DNA of 64,000 nucleotides from Desulfuromonas acetexigens (lineage in GTDB: Bacteria; Desulfobacterota; Desulfuromonadia; Desulfuromonadales; Trichloromonadaceae), in contig NZ_FOJJ01000038.1 of assembly GCF_900111775.1 (NCBI RefSeq), forward strand, positions 162,047 to 226,046. Reading direction: 5' to 3'. The notes beneath the pieces are model-generated. The model ran no database searches. It was not told the DNA's origin and was given only the letters and a program-made list of their open reading frames with translations. The translations under genes and the position numbers were made by a program. This document shows positions 28,378 through 36,462 of this stretch, piece by piece. How positions within the stretch are numbered: position 1 is the stretch's first letter; each line of letters opens with the position of its first letter.

Positions 28378-29322
28378 TCAGACAAAGAGAGAGCTGACCG
28401 ATTCGTCACCATGAATCCGACGAATGGCCTCAGCCAGCAAGCCCGCGACAGAAAGCACCCGCAGCTTACCGCAGAGCTTAGGCTTCTCCCCCAGGGGAAC
28501 GGTATTGGTCACAACCACTTCCTCCAGGCAGCTCTCGTTAATACGATCCAGGGCGGGACCGGAAAGAACCGGATGGCTGGCACAGGCATAAACCTTGTGT
28601 GCCCCTTTATCTTTCAGTGCCTGGGCGGCCTGACAGAGCGTACCGGCCGTATCGATCATGTCATCAACGATTACGCAGGTTTCCCCGGAAACATCACCGA
28701 TAATATTCATTACTTCAGAAACATTCGGTCCGCTCCGACGTTTGTCGATAATCGCCAGCCCGGCATCGAGTCGCTTGGCGAAGGCGCGAGCCCGCTCCGT
28801 ACCACCGGCATCGGGAGAGACGACGACCAAACGTTGATCGGGAAAACGCGCGTTGAGATCATCAAGAAGAACTGGCGCCGCATAGAGATGATCGACGGGA
28901 ATATTGAAAAAGCCTTGAATCTGCCCGGCGTGAAGATCCATCGTCACCAGACGATCCATCCCGGCCACGGAAATCAGATCCGCCACCAACTTACTGGTAA
29001 TCGGCGTACGCGGTGCCACCTTGCGGTCCTGCCGGGCATAGCCAAAATAAGGGATCACTGCGGTAATGCTCGCCGCCGAAGCCCGTTTCAAGGCGTCCGT
29101 CATGACGAGCAGTTCCATGAGATTGTTATTGGAGGGCGCACAGGTCGACTGAATCACATAGACATCCCGACCGCGAACATTTTCGCCGATCTCCACCATG
29201 ATCTCGCCGTCGGAAAAATTTTTCACATTGGCACTTCCCAAAGGAACCGCAAGGTGACCGCAAATTTCCCGAGACAGAGACAGATTGGAGGTGCCGGAAA
29301 AAATTTTTAATTTATCCACCAT
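28378..29322 (-). CDS. prs: Ribose-phosphate pyrophosphokinase
   Basis: Makes PRPP from ribose 5-phosphate and ATP for nucleotide, His and Trp synthesis. The start is [10 protein letters not shown] at 29322, behind a GAGGT site, giving 314 aa, a typical length. It has the ATP/Mg motif [14 protein letters not shown], the flexible loop [16 protein letters not shown] and the PRPP-binding loop [12 protein letters not shown]. The tRNA-Gln gene lies about 100 bases upstream. Confidence 0.98.
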   Translation of the reverse strand: MVDKLKIFSGTSNLSLSREICGHLAVPLGSANVKNFSDGEIMVEIGENVRGRDVYVIQSTCAPSNNNLMELLVMTDALKRASAASITAVIPYFGYARQDRKVAPRTPITSKLVADLISVAGMDRLVTMDLHAGQIQGFFNIPVDHLYAAPVLLDDLNARFPDQRLVVVSPDAGGTERARAFAKRLDAGLAIIDKRRSGPNVSEVMNIIGDVSGETCVIVDDMIDTAGTLCQAAQALKDKGAHKVYACASHPVLSGPALDRINESCLEEVVVTNTVPLGEKPKLCGKLRVLSVAGLLAEAIRRIHGDESVSSLFV

Positions 29323-29422
29323 GTGACCTCTCTTACGTCCAAAAAAAAACTGTAGGCCATGGCGAACCATGACCTAGGCAAAACCCCAATGAAGTCGTTA
29401 TCTTCATCAAACCGGAAGAACG

Positions 29423-29497
29423 TGGCTGGGGCGCCAGGATTCGAACCTGGGAATGCCGGAATCAAAATCCGGTGCCTTACCGCTTGGCGACGCCCCA
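29423..29497 (-). tRNA. tRNA-Gln (TTG anticodon)
   Basis: The minus strand folds into a full cloverleaf of 75 bases including an encoded CCA. The acceptor stem is TGGGGCG paired with CGCCCCA, the T-arm contains GGTTCGAATCC, and the anticodon loop TTTTGAT has TTG at positions 34-36, decoding CAA. It lies between ispE and prs, a conserved position in Desulfuromonadia. Confidence 0.96.
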
Positions 29498-29514
29498 ACA
29501 AATTGTTCTGTCCA

Positions 29515-30354
29515 TCAGATGGGCTGTACGACAAATACCTTCCACCCGGACTCTGATTCAAAGGCCCGAGCGGCCTGCCGCGCAACCTCCCGCTCCCGAA
29601 ACACTCCGAAGACCGTAGGACCGCTACCCGACATGAGCGCCCCTTCGGCCCCGAGGTCGAGCATCCGCCGCCGAATCTTGGCGACAACGGGATAATCTCT
29701 CAGGGTTACCTGCTCAAGATCGTTGTGTAATCCGCCGATCATGTCTTCCAGCGTTCCGGAAAACCTCGGCAGTCTAGCCACATCCCTAGCGGATGTCAAC
29801 TGTAATTTTCCATAAACCTGCGCCGTTGAAACACTGAAACCCGGGTTCACCAGCAGATACCAGACATCCTGAAATATCGAGGTTTTCTCCAGCTTCTCCC
29901 CGATACCAGTGGCCCAGGCGGTCGACTCGAAAACAAAAAAGGGGACATCCGCTCCAAGTTGCAGGCCAAGATCCATCAATTCTTCCCTGGAAAGCCCGGT
30001 GTCCAACAATTCGTTCATAGCCACAAGGACGGTGGCGGCATCAGAGGAGCCTCCGCCGAGACCCGCCGCTATCGGAATCTCCTTGTCGATATGGATTTCG
30101 ACTCCGTCGGTGCACCTCGCAATCTCCAGGATTTTTCGGGCAGCCCTGGCGGCAATGTTCTCTTCGCCGGCGGTCAACGAAAGTCGCGGGCAGAAAACCC
30201 GCACCCCCGGTTCGCGAGTCAAGACGATACGGATCCGGTCATAAAGCGAAATCCGCTGCATCAGCATGCACAGTTCGTGATAGCCGTCCGCACGTTTGCC
30301 CAGAACATGCAAGCAGAGATTGATTTTAGCGGGAGCCGACCACACCTTTTCCAC
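29515..30354 (-). CDS. ispE: 4-diphosphocytidyl-2-C-methylerythritol kinase
   Basis: A GHMP kinase of the MEP isoprenoid pathway. The 279-aa protein starts MEKVWSAPAKINLCLHV and has the ATP-binding PIAAGLGGGSSDAATVL and the C-terminal GSGPTVFGVF motif. It is first of the ispE-tRNA-prs-rplY-pth series, behind its own promoter and a preceding terminator. Confidence 0.98.
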   Translation of the reverse strand: MEKVWSAPAKINLCLHVLGKRADGYHELCMLMQRISLYDRIRIVLTREPGVRVFCPRLSLTAGEENIAARAARKILEIARCTDGVEIHIDKEIPIAAGLGGGSSDAATVLVAMNELLDTGLSREELMDLGLQLGADVPFFVFESTAWATGIGEKLEKTSIFQDVWYLLVNPGFSVSTAQVYGKLQLTSARDVARLPRFSGTLEDMIGGLHNDLEQVTLRDYPVVAKIRRRMLDLGAEGALMSGSGPTVFGVFREREVARQAARAFESESGWKVFVVQPI

Positions 30355-30381
30355 CAGAAACCCTCCTTCGGGAAGTGCGGT

Positions 30382-30410
30382 ACCTTAAAAAATCCACCTC
30401 GCGCTGTCAA
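30382..30410 (-). promoter_or_regulatory. Candidate ispE promoter
   Basis: On the minus strand, a perfect TTGACA (30405-30410) is followed after 17 bases by TAAGGT (30382-30387). The -10 match is poor, but the position, between the cytochrome terminator and ispE, fits. Confidence 0.5.
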
Positions 30411-30420
30411 TGGCGAAAAA

Positions 30421-30453
30421 CGAAAAAGGACCGCGAAGTGCGGTCCTTTTTCG
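30421..30453 (-). terminator. Terminator of the cytochrome operon
   Basis: A perfect 14-bp stem (30421-30434 with 30440-30453) with A/T-rich base and a 5-base loop lies 45 bases after the second cytochrome gene, with T-rich sequence following on the minus strand. Confidence 0.88.
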
Positions 30454-30497
30454 TGTGCAACAACTCTAGGCCGAAGCCTTTCGTTCATCAACCCTTA

Positions 30498-31439
30498 CTA
30501 CTGGGTCTTGACCGGCGGATCGTGGGGATCCAGGTGACAGGTCAGACAATCGGGGAACTTGGTATGCAGCGCGGCGTTATGCGGCATCTCGCCATGGCAC
30601 TGGCTGCACTGGGGAATCAGCGCATGCTGTTCATGGCAGGCCACACACGAAACCTGAGCATGCTTGCTCTGGCTGCCGGACCAGACACCATAGACGCTGG
30701 AATGACAACCGGAACAGGTTTTCAGCTCGGTGTTCTCGGTGAAGACAATCTGCCGGGGCTTATGTACCGGATGACAGGGCAGACAGCTTTCCAGAGGCTG
30801 CTCGGGATAGTGCCCCTCGTGACAAACAAAGCACGACGGAATATTGCCGTGGCGCTCGCTGTGGCAATCGACACAAGCGACCATGGTGTGCTTGCTCGGG
30901 AACTGCTGGAGCTCGGCAGCCGGACCGGCGTGACAAGAAGCACAGTTCTGGGTCAGACGGTCGGAGAGGGGCACACCCACCGGCTTATGGGGATTGCTGT
31001 GACAGGAAAGACATTCGGTCTGCGTGGGGCCATGGGGCAGCGTGTGACAGCTTTCGCACTTGGGCATAATGTCAGCCCAATTGTTGCGATTGGGATTATA
31101 GGCATGGTAAACGACGTGACAGTTGACACAGTCAAACTGATGACGACCGCCCTCGTTCTTGAGCGCCTGGAAGTAGGAGGTGTGGCAGGACCCGCACTGA
31201 GCCGTGGTCATCTTTTCGACAGGAGCGGCATAGGGGTTGCTCACCGAAGGAGCACTTGCGGCAGGCGCGGGAGGTGCGGGCGCAGGCGCGACAGCGGGAA
31301 CGGGCGTCGCCTCGGTCGCGGGCGCCGGTGCCGCCTGGGACTCGGCAACGGGTTTGACGCAGGAAATCGACAACATTACCACAGCCATAACCGCCAAGAG
31401 CGTTATGACTCTGCAACCCTTTTTCTTCTCTCTCTCCAT
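30498..31439 (-). CDS. 12-heme c-type cytochrome, probable lipoprotein
   Basis: A 313-aa multiheme cytochrome with twelve CXXCH motifs from CGSCH (near residue 80) to CLTCH near the end. The start at 31439 is chosen for its AGAGAGG site; the ORF extends upstream without one. The N-terminus has a charged MEREKKK, a hydrophobic stretch and a Cys in LSISC, which may be a lipobox although the -3 residue is atypical. An Ala/Pro-rich linker (about 35-70) then tethers the heme domain. The C-terminal 130 residues align with the cytochrome encoded just upstream, so the two are paralogues. It probably acts in periplasmic or outer-membrane electron transfer; partners are unknown. Confidence 0.93.
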   Translation of the reverse strand: MEREKKKGCRVITLLAVMAVVMLSISCVKPVAESQAAPAPATEATPVPAVAPAPAPPAPAASAPSVSNPYAAPVEKMTTAQCGSCHTSYFQALKNEGGRHQFDCVNCHVVYHAYNPNRNNWADIMPKCESCHTLPHGPTQTECLSCHSNPHKPVGVPLSDRLTQNCASCHAGPAAELQQFPSKHTMVACVDCHSERHGNIPSCFVCHEGHYPEQPLESCLPCHPVHKPRQIVFTENTELKTCSGCHSSVYGVWSGSQSKHAQVSCVACHEQHALIPQCSQCHGEMPHNAALHTKFPDCLTCHLDPHDPPVKTQ

Positions 31440-31500
31440 GGAAACCTCTCTTTCGCTTCGCGACATTTGAAGTGCGCCAAAGGCGCCCACATAGAAAATA

Positions 31501-31538
31501 ATCGAACAGCCACCGGCGTATGCGGGTGGCTGTTCGAT
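31501..31538 (-). terminator. Hairpin between the two cytochrome genes
   Basis: A 14-bp perfect stem (31501-31514 with 31525-31538) with a 10-base loop lies just after the first cytochrome stop. A short T-rich tract follows on the minus strand. It may partly terminate or stabilise the upstream transcript and so set the ratio of the two cytochromes. Confidence 0.7.
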
Positions 31539-31549
31539 CCTGACACGAT

Positions 31550-32329
31550 TTACTTATTCAGATCATGGGCGATGCTGTGGCAATCGCCGCAATTGGGGAA
31601 CTTCTCATGGATACCGCCCGCATGGGGAGTACCGTGGCAGTCGGTACACGCAGGCACCATTTTATGCTGTTCGGTGTGGCAGGTCACACAGGCAACATCC
31701 TTGTGTTTGTAGGGGCTGGCCATCAGCAGTTGATTGGCGGTCTGATGGCAGGCGGCGCAGTGGGCGTTGGCCGTTTCCGCGCCATAAGTCACGGTCGCCG
31801 GCATATGCGCCTTATGGCAGATACCGCAGTCGGCCTGAGTCTGCTGTGCCGAGTGGGGTTCATGACACTTCACGCACTCAGGAATCACACCATGCTGGTC
31901 GGCATGACAGAAGCTGCAGGCAAGCAGCGTATGCTTGCTCGGATTGGCATCCAACTGCGCCTTTTGGGAATCGTGGCAGGAGAGACAGGGCGCGGTCATA
32001 TCCCCGGTCAAAGCGATTTCCAGAGGCCGGTGCGGGTTATGGCAGCCCATGCACTCGGGCAGCTCGTAATGGGGCTTGCCTTCATGGCACATACTGCACT
32101 CAGGAACATTATCCGCAACCTGCGGCGGATGACCGATGTGGCAATCCTGACAGGAAACGGCCGTCTGATGCTTGGCCCCGGCGGCGGCGATATCGGCCGG
32201 CTCCTTGTCGTGACACTTAACGCAGTCACTGCTGGACAGAGTGGAATCCTGCGCCAACGCATTCCCCGCAAAAAGCAGCAGAGACAGTCCACAAAGGACC
32301 AGTAGTTTACAACCCAAACCCTTCTTCAT
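31550..32329 (-). CDS. 12-heme c-type cytochrome, Sec-exported
   Basis: A 259-aa multiheme cytochrome with twelve CXXCH motifs in about 225 mature residues, one heme per 19 residues, and many additional His residues as possible distal ligands. A clear Sec signal peptide ends at NALA-QDS. Repeating units of the type CxxCH-x-xQHG-xxP-x-CxxCH recur. It is first of the two-gene cytochrome unit, behind a structured leader and a candidate sigma54 promoter. A soluble periplasmic electron carrier is the most likely role. Confidence 0.95.
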   Translation of the reverse strand: MKKGLGCKLLVLCGLSLLLFAGNALAQDSTLSSSDCVKCHDKEPADIAAAGAKHQTAVSCQDCHIGHPPQVADNVPECSMCHEGKPHYELPECMGCHNPHRPLEIALTGDMTAPCLSCHDSQKAQLDANPSKHTLLACSFCHADQHGVIPECVKCHEPHSAQQTQADCGICHKAHMPATVTYGAETANAHCAACHQTANQLLMASPYKHKDVACVTCHTEQHKMVPACTDCHGTPHAGGIHEKFPNCGDCHSIAHDLNK

Positions 32330-32364
32330 CGTACCTCCCTTTCAACAACTCCCTAGATAAAGTC

Positions 32365-32413
32365 CCAGGCTACCGGCCCGAAAAAGACGCATGTCGATCG
32401 GGCTCTCGCCTGG
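32365..32413 (-). promoter_or_regulatory. Structured leader of the cytochrome operon
   Basis: The leader can fold into an outer 6-bp stem (32365-32370 with 32408-32413) enclosing a second 6-bp stem with a loop. It lies 36-84 bases before the first cytochrome start. It lacks the conserved bases of the GEMM c-di-GMP riboswitch that precedes many Geobacter cytochrome genes. Function is unknown. Confidence 0.4.
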
Positions 32414-32429
32414 AAAAATGTTTTGTCTC

Positions 32430-32445
32430 GGCAACATTCCAACCA
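32430..32445 (-). promoter_or_regulatory. Candidate sigma54 promoter of cytochromes
   Basis: On the minus strand TGGTTGGAATGTTGCC has exact GG-N10-GC spacing and an intact TTGC. The -24 element is partly degenerate (TGG kept, CAC not). It would start transcription near 32418, upstream of the structured leader. Confidence 0.45.
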
Positions 32446-32544
32446 ATATCGACACATTAGAGCGAGCCGATACTAGCAAAAAAGGGCCGGACTGTCCACC
32501 GGTAAATCGTCCCCCGAAACCGACTGCATCCCGCCATTAAAGGG

Positions 32545-32847
32545 CTATTTAATCATTGTTTCAATGCGCTTACGCACTTCATCGACAGCACAACCACTGA
32601 TCAGCAATCGCTTATGGCGGGAACGTTCGCCGGCGACCAGCTGAACATCCCCCCGGGGAACGCCCAACAGTTTGGCGATATACTCCCGACACAAATCATT
32701 GGCCGCACCCTCCACCGGCGGTGAAGTCAACCGGACCTTGAGGGCGCCGTCCCGAACTTCCACCAGTTCGTTTTTGCTCGCCCGAGGCTGAACCCACAGC
32801 TGTAAAACGACGCCGGCGGACTCCTGGCGAGCAAAGGGAGACATCAA
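32545..32847 (-). CDS. DUF167 / YggU family protein
   Basis: A 100-aa protein with the family signature VQPRASKNELVEV, LKVRLTSPPVEGAAND and VQLVAGERSRHKRLLI. The fold is known but the function is not. Its start overlaps the DivIVA-domain gene by four bases, and the yggT-divIVA-DUF167 order is recurrent near cell-division gene clusters. Confidence 0.92.
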   Translation of the reverse strand: MMSPFARQESAGVVLQLWVQPRASKNELVEVRDGALKVRLTSPPVEGAANDLCREYIAKLLGVPRGDVQLVAGERSRHKRLLISGCAVDEVRKRIETMIK

Positions 32848-33386
32848 AAACCTTCCAGTTCCAGCTTGTCGTCCCCCGCCGAAGGCTTCTCCTCGCTTGC
32901 GTCCCCAGCCTCCAACTCACCGAACTCTCGGCCGGCCAGCGACAGCACATCCAGATCGAGCAGGCGCATATGACTCTCCACCAAAGCGCGCAATCCAGCC
33001 TCAAAGGCAATTTTCTGCCGCTTGATCTCCTGAACTTCACTCACCAACTGAATGCGCCGATCCTCAGCGTCACGCACGATTCGCTCGGCCCGCAAGTGCG
33101 CGTCGGCGATGAGAATCTCCCCCTCGCGGCGAGCGTTGTTCTTCATATCCTCAGACATCTGCTGCGCCGTCATCAAGGTCTGCTTGAGCGTGGATTCACG
33201 CCCGCGCATTTCTTCCATGGTTACCCGTGCGCGCGCCAACTCCTCTTTCAGCCCCTGGTTGACCCGGGTCAACCGCTCCAGTTCGTCGGAGATGAGTTCG
33301 AGAAAGTGATCGACACCGGTCTTTTCATACCCCAAAGGCCGGGTTTTGAAGCGATGCTGCTGAATGTCGATCGGAGTGATGCTCAT
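32844..33386 (-). CDS. DivIVA-domain protein
   Basis: A 180-aa coiled-coil protein. The N-terminal DivIVA motif is ITPIDIQQHRFKTRPLGYEKTGVDHFL (split here by position, residues 3-29). A long coiled coil (about 30-150) and an acidic tail follow. DivIVA proteins mark curved membrane at poles and septa; in Desulfuromonadia the role is not established. It lies between the YggT gene and DUF167. Confidence 0.92.
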   Translation of the reverse strand: MSITPIDIQQHRFKTRPLGYEKTGVDHFLELISDELERLTRVNQGLKEELARARVTMEEMRGRESTLKQTLMTAQQMSEDMKNNARREGEILIADAHLRAERIVRDAEDRRIQLVSEVQEIKRQKIAFEAGLRALVESHMRLLDLDVLSLAGREFGELEAGDASEEKPSAGDDKLELEGF

Positions 33387-33398
33387 GTCTGCTCCCGG

Positions 33399-33695
33399 TT
33401 AGAGGCTGTACGCCACCCGTGTCAGAATGATCATTACGATTCGCTGCAAAAGAAAAACTCCAAAGAGCAGGATAATCGGCGAAAAATCGATCGCACCGAA
33501 ACTGATCGGCAGCGCGCGGCGAATGCGGTCGAGAAGGGGATCCGTGGCGCTATGCAAAAAACGCACGATCGGATTGTAAGGATCGGGATTCACCCAGGAG
33601 ATAATCGCCCGGGCGACGACAATGTAGATATAGAGGGTTGCAATCAGATTGAAAACCTGGGCCACCACCATAATCAGTTCACCAAAAATTCCCAT
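33399..33695 (-). CDS. YggT family membrane protein
   Basis: A 98-aa protein with two hydrophobic segments (about 5-30 and 70-95) around a loop containing SWVNPDPYNPIVRFLHSATDPLL (residues about 35-57), the YggT/YlmG signature. The start at 33695 is preferred because a GGGGGA site lies 8 bases upstream; an ATG at 33701 is possible. YlmG relatives affect membrane or division-site organisation, consistent with the neighbouring divIVA. Confidence 0.9.
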   Translation of the reverse strand: MGIFGELIMVVAQVFNLIATLYIYIVVARAIISWVNPDPYNPIVRFLHSATDPLLDRIRRALPISFGAIDFSPIILLFGVFLLQRIVMIILTRVAYSL

Positions 33696-33836
33696 TTGCA
33701 TCTTCCCCCGTGAAATCAGGTACAAGGAGCGGTCATTAAGTGGTCACTTATACAGCAAGCAACGAAAGGGTGTCAAACCCTTTCCCCCCCCAGGGGCGTC
33801 GAATCGAAAACGGTGACCATGACGCCGATTAGAATT

Positions 33837-33865
33837 TTGACTTTTCCCCTAAAAACCGCTAGATT
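33837..33865 (+). promoter_or_regulatory. sigma70 promoter of DAHP synthase gene
   Basis: TTGACT (33837-33842), a 17-base spacer and TAGATT (33860-33865) lie 62 bases before the start codon. Matches are 5/6 and 4/6 with ideal spacing. Confidence 0.7.
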
Positions 33866-33926
33866 GTGCGGCCATAACGACGCACCGGACAGGGGCGATT
33901 TTTCAAATGACCACAAAGGGGAATCC

Positions 33927-34994
33927 ATGAAACGCACCAACAACCTACGCATTCGCCGCACGGCACCGATCATCGCCCCCGCCGACCTGAAACAGGTCTT
34001 TCCACTTTCCGAACATGGCGCGGAATTCGTCTACCAGGCCCGGGAGCAGATTACCAACATTCTCAATCACAAAGATCCGCGGCTGATGGTCGTTGTCGGT
34101 CCTTGCTCCATCCACGACCCCAGGGCCGCCCTTGAATACGCCGAACGCCTCGCCCGTTTGAACCAGCAACTCTCCGACCAGCTTTTCCTGGTCATGCGCC
34201 TCTACTTCGAAAAGCCCCGCACGACCATCGGCTGGAAGGGGCTGATCAACGATCCCGACCTCAACGGCACCCACCAGATCTCCAAGGGACTCGGTGTCGG
34301 CCGCAGTCTTCTTTGCGCCATCACCGAACTGGAACTTCCCGTCGCCTGCGAAATGCTCGATCCGATCACCCCCCATTATCTGGCTGATGCCATCAGCTGG
34401 GGAGCGATCGGCGCCCGCACCACCGAATCCCAGGTTCATCGGGAAATGGCCAGCGGACTCTCCTTTCCTGTCGGCTTCAAAAACGGCACCGACGGCAATC
34501 TGCAGATCGCCATCGACGCCATGAACGCCGCCTTGCACCCCCACAACTTTCTCGGTATCGATAATGACGGCCGCAACGCCATCGTCTCCACCGCCGGGAA
34601 CAGCGACGTGCATATCGTGTTGCGCGGCGGCAACCATGGTCCTAACTTCCAGGCCGAGGACATTCGTGGCACCGAGGAAATGCTCGGCAAGGCCGGTCTG
34701 CCGATTCGGATCATGGTCGACTGCAGCCATGCCAACAGCAACAAGGACCACGAAAGACAGGAAGCTGTCCTCAAGGATGTCATCGAACAGATCGGCGCCG
34801 GCAACCGCAGCATTTGCGCCGTCATGGTCGAAAGCAACCTCGAACCGGGCAATCAACCGACCTGCGAGGACTTTTCCAAACTCAAATATGGCGTTTCCAT
34901 CACCGACAAATGCATCGGCTGGGCAGACACCGAACGGATGCTGCGTTACGCGCACCAGACTCTCAAAGGCTACGGCGGCAGAAAAACCGAATAA
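33927..34994 (+). CDS. DAHP synthase, class I (AroF/AroG/AroH type)
   Basis: First enzyme of the shikimate pathway, condensing phosphoenolpyruvate and erythrose 4-phosphate. The start MKRTNNLRIR at 33927 is behind an AAAGGGG site; the longer ORF lacks one. The 355-aa protein has VVGPCSIHDPRAALEYAERL, MRLYFEKPRTTIGWKG, GARTTESQVHRE and VDCSHANSNKD. Which aromatic amino acid inhibits it cannot be decided. It is a single-gene unit with its own promoter. Confidence 0.97.
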   Translation: MKRTNNLRIRRTAPIIAPADLKQVFPLSEHGAEFVYQAREQITNILNHKDPRLMVVVGPCSIHDPRAALEYAERLARLNQQLSDQLFLVMRLYFEKPRTTIGWKGLINDPDLNGTHQISKGLGVGRSLLCAITELELPVACEMLDPITPHYLADAISWGAIGARTTESQVHREMASGLSFPVGFKNGTDGNLQIAIDAMNAALHPHNFLGIDNDGRNAIVSTAGNSDVHIVLRGGNHGPNFQAEDIRGTEEMLGKAGLPIRIMVDCSHANSNKDHERQEAVLKDVIEQIGAGNRSICAVMVESNLEPGNQPTCEDFSKLKYGVSITDKCIGWADTERMLRYAHQTLKGYGGRKTE

Positions 34995-35093
34995 AAATAT
35001 TTTTGTACTCAGCCCGACAAAAAAACACGGGCCCGAGGAGCGAAGTTTCGCAACCCTGGCGTAGCCTGAAGGCGGATTGCCATAAAAGAGAGT

Positions 35094-35173
35094 GGAGCAT
35101 TGCCCAAAAGGGGCATGCTCCCGACATTTGTCAAATACCTGACCTTCGCCCCGTCACTTCCGGTGACGGGGCG
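35094..35173. other. Two strong hairpins after DAHP synthase gene
   Basis: Hairpin 1 pairs 35094-35105 with 35110-35121 (bulged). Hairpin 2 is an 11-bp perfect stem, 35147-35157 with 35163-35173. They lie between convergent genes (34994 and 35185). Neither has a clear T-run, so they may be weak terminators or part of an unannotated RNA. Confidence 0.5.
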
Positions 35174-35184
35174 ACATTGGTACG

Positions 35185-35370
35185 TCAGCTTTTGGGCGTA
35201 TTCCCCTGCAAGACCAAGCGAACATCGTCGACGTTGACCTTGCAGATTTTCTTCCCTTCCCGTTCGACCCGGACCAGGCCTTCTTCCACCCACTGCGTCA
35301 GACGTCCCCGCCCGATGCCGAACTGCCCCTCGATCTCTTCAGGCGTGTACCAGGTCTTCATTAAAGCCAT
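35185..35370 (-). CDS. Small MerR/excisionase-like HTH protein
   Basis: A 61-aa protein starting at 35370 behind a GGGAGG site. The sequence TWYTPEEIEGQFGIGRGRLTQ followed by WVEEGLVRVEREGK and a short beta hairpin is a winged helix-turn-helix of the MerR/AlpA/excisionase type, without any effector domain. No phage or integrase gene is near, so a chromosomal regulator is more likely than an excisionase. Its target is unknown. Confidence 0.8.
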   Translation of the reverse strand: MALMKTWYTPEEIEGQFGIGRGRLTQWVEEGLVRVEREGKKICKVNVDDVRLVLQGNTPKS

Positions 35371-35465
35371 AAGCACCTCCCTTCCCCTTCGTTCCCGTTG
35401 ACAAACCCCTCTCAGCAAAAAATCAAAAGCTATTTTCGGCACCTGAATTGCATTCCGTTTAATTC

Positions 35466-35494
35466 TTTACAAAGGTAACGGAACCCTTTAGATT
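35466..35494 (+). promoter_or_regulatory. sigma70 promoter of PleD-like gene
   Basis: TTTACA (35466-35471), a 17-base spacer and TAGATT (35489-35494) lie 38 bases before the start of the response-regulator/GGDEF gene. Confidence 0.65.
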
Positions 35495-35532
35495 GAAAAA
35501 ATCATTGAACCCTAACCAACCATGCTGAATCT

Positions 35533-36453
35533 ATGGAAACTTCGGTATTAGTTATTGACGATTCACCAGGAGCCCGTCACCAGATTCTCGACGGGCTGAA
35601 GTCGGCCAATCTCTTCCAGGTTTATCATGAGGCGGAAAGTGTCATCGATGGCTTCAAAGTCGCTCTGAGCGAACCCTTGGACGTCATCCTTTGCGACCTC
35701 GACATGCCCGGTATGGATGGTTTCAAATTTCTCAGCATGATCAAGACCCGCAAGGAACTGCAGGATATTCCTGTCATCCTGGTCACCGGCGTCAACGATC
35801 AGGAGAGCAAAATCCGCGGGCTGGAACGGGGCGCCAGTGACTACCTCACCAAGCCCTACGACCCCGCCGAACTCATCGCCCGGGTCAAGGTGCAATTGAA
35901 AATCAAGACGCTGCAGGACAGCCTGAAAAAAAGCAATCAGGCCTTGATGGAACTGTCCAACACCGACCCCCTGACCCACCTGAGCAATCGGCGTTTCCTG
36001 ATGAAAACCCTCGAGAAGGAATTGCAGCGCTGCGAGCGTTCGCAGAAACCGATGGCCCTGATCATGGTCGACGTCGACCATTTCAAGCCGGTGAACGACA
36101 CCTACGGCCACCAGCAGGGTGATGTCGTCCTGCAAACCCTGGCCGATCAGATGAAGGCGCACCTGCGCGATTACGATCTGGCCGCTCGCTTCGGCGGCGA
36201 AGAATTCGCCCTGGTTCTGCCCGAAACCGCCCTGACCGAAGCGGTGCAGGTCGCCGAGCGTCTCCGCATCGCCATCAGCGAATTGAGAATCCCGGCGGAT
36301 CACAATGAAATCCGTCTGACCATCAGCCTCGGCGTGGCGACCTATCCCCACCCCAAGGTGCGCACCGTCGACAACCTGATTCTCGAAGCGGACCGCGCCC
36401 TCTACAACGCCAAGGAAAGAGGGCGCAACCGCGTCGAAACCATCTTCGGCTAA
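35533..36453 (+). CDS. Response regulator diguanylate cyclase (PleD-like)
   Basis: A 306-aa REC-GGDEF protein. The receiver (1-120) has acidic pocket D9/D10, phosphoacceptor D55 and the conserved Lys in TKPYD. A helical linker leads to the GGDEF domain with DPLTHLSNRRF, VDVDHFKPVNDTYGH and an intact GGEEF at 221-225. An RxxD inhibitory site (RDYD, 212-215) lies exactly five residues before it. It should make c-di-GMP on phosphorylation, with product inhibition. The cognate kinase is not adjacent. It is convergent with the Fe-S operon. Confidence 0.96.
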   Translation: METSVLVIDDSPGARHQILDGLKSANLFQVYHEAESVIDGFKVALSEPLDVILCDLDMPGMDGFKFLSMIKTRKELQDIPVILVTGVNDQESKIRGLERGASDYLTKPYDPAELIARVKVQLKIKTLQDSLKKSNQALMELSNTDPLTHLSNRRFLMKTLEKELQRCERSQKPMALIMVDVDHFKPVNDTYGHQQGDVVLQTLADQMKAHLRDYDLAARFGGEEFALVLPETALTEAVQVAERLRIAISELRIPADHNEIRLTISLGVATYPHPKVRTVDNLILEADRALYNAKERGRNRVETIFG

Positions 36454-36462
36454 CCCCCCTTC

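Noticed and set aside
30375..31712. Plus-strand ORF of 445 codons over the cytochrome genes
   Set aside because: It lies antisense to two sets of twelve heme motifs and crosses a terminator; no start signals.
32330..32414. GEMM c-di-GMP riboswitch in the cytochrome leader
   Set aside because: The leader folds, but the conserved GEMM core bases and tetraloop/receptor are absent.
35185..35370. Prophage excisionase
   Set aside because: The helix-turn-helix resembles excisionases, but there is no integrase, attachment site or phage gene nearby.
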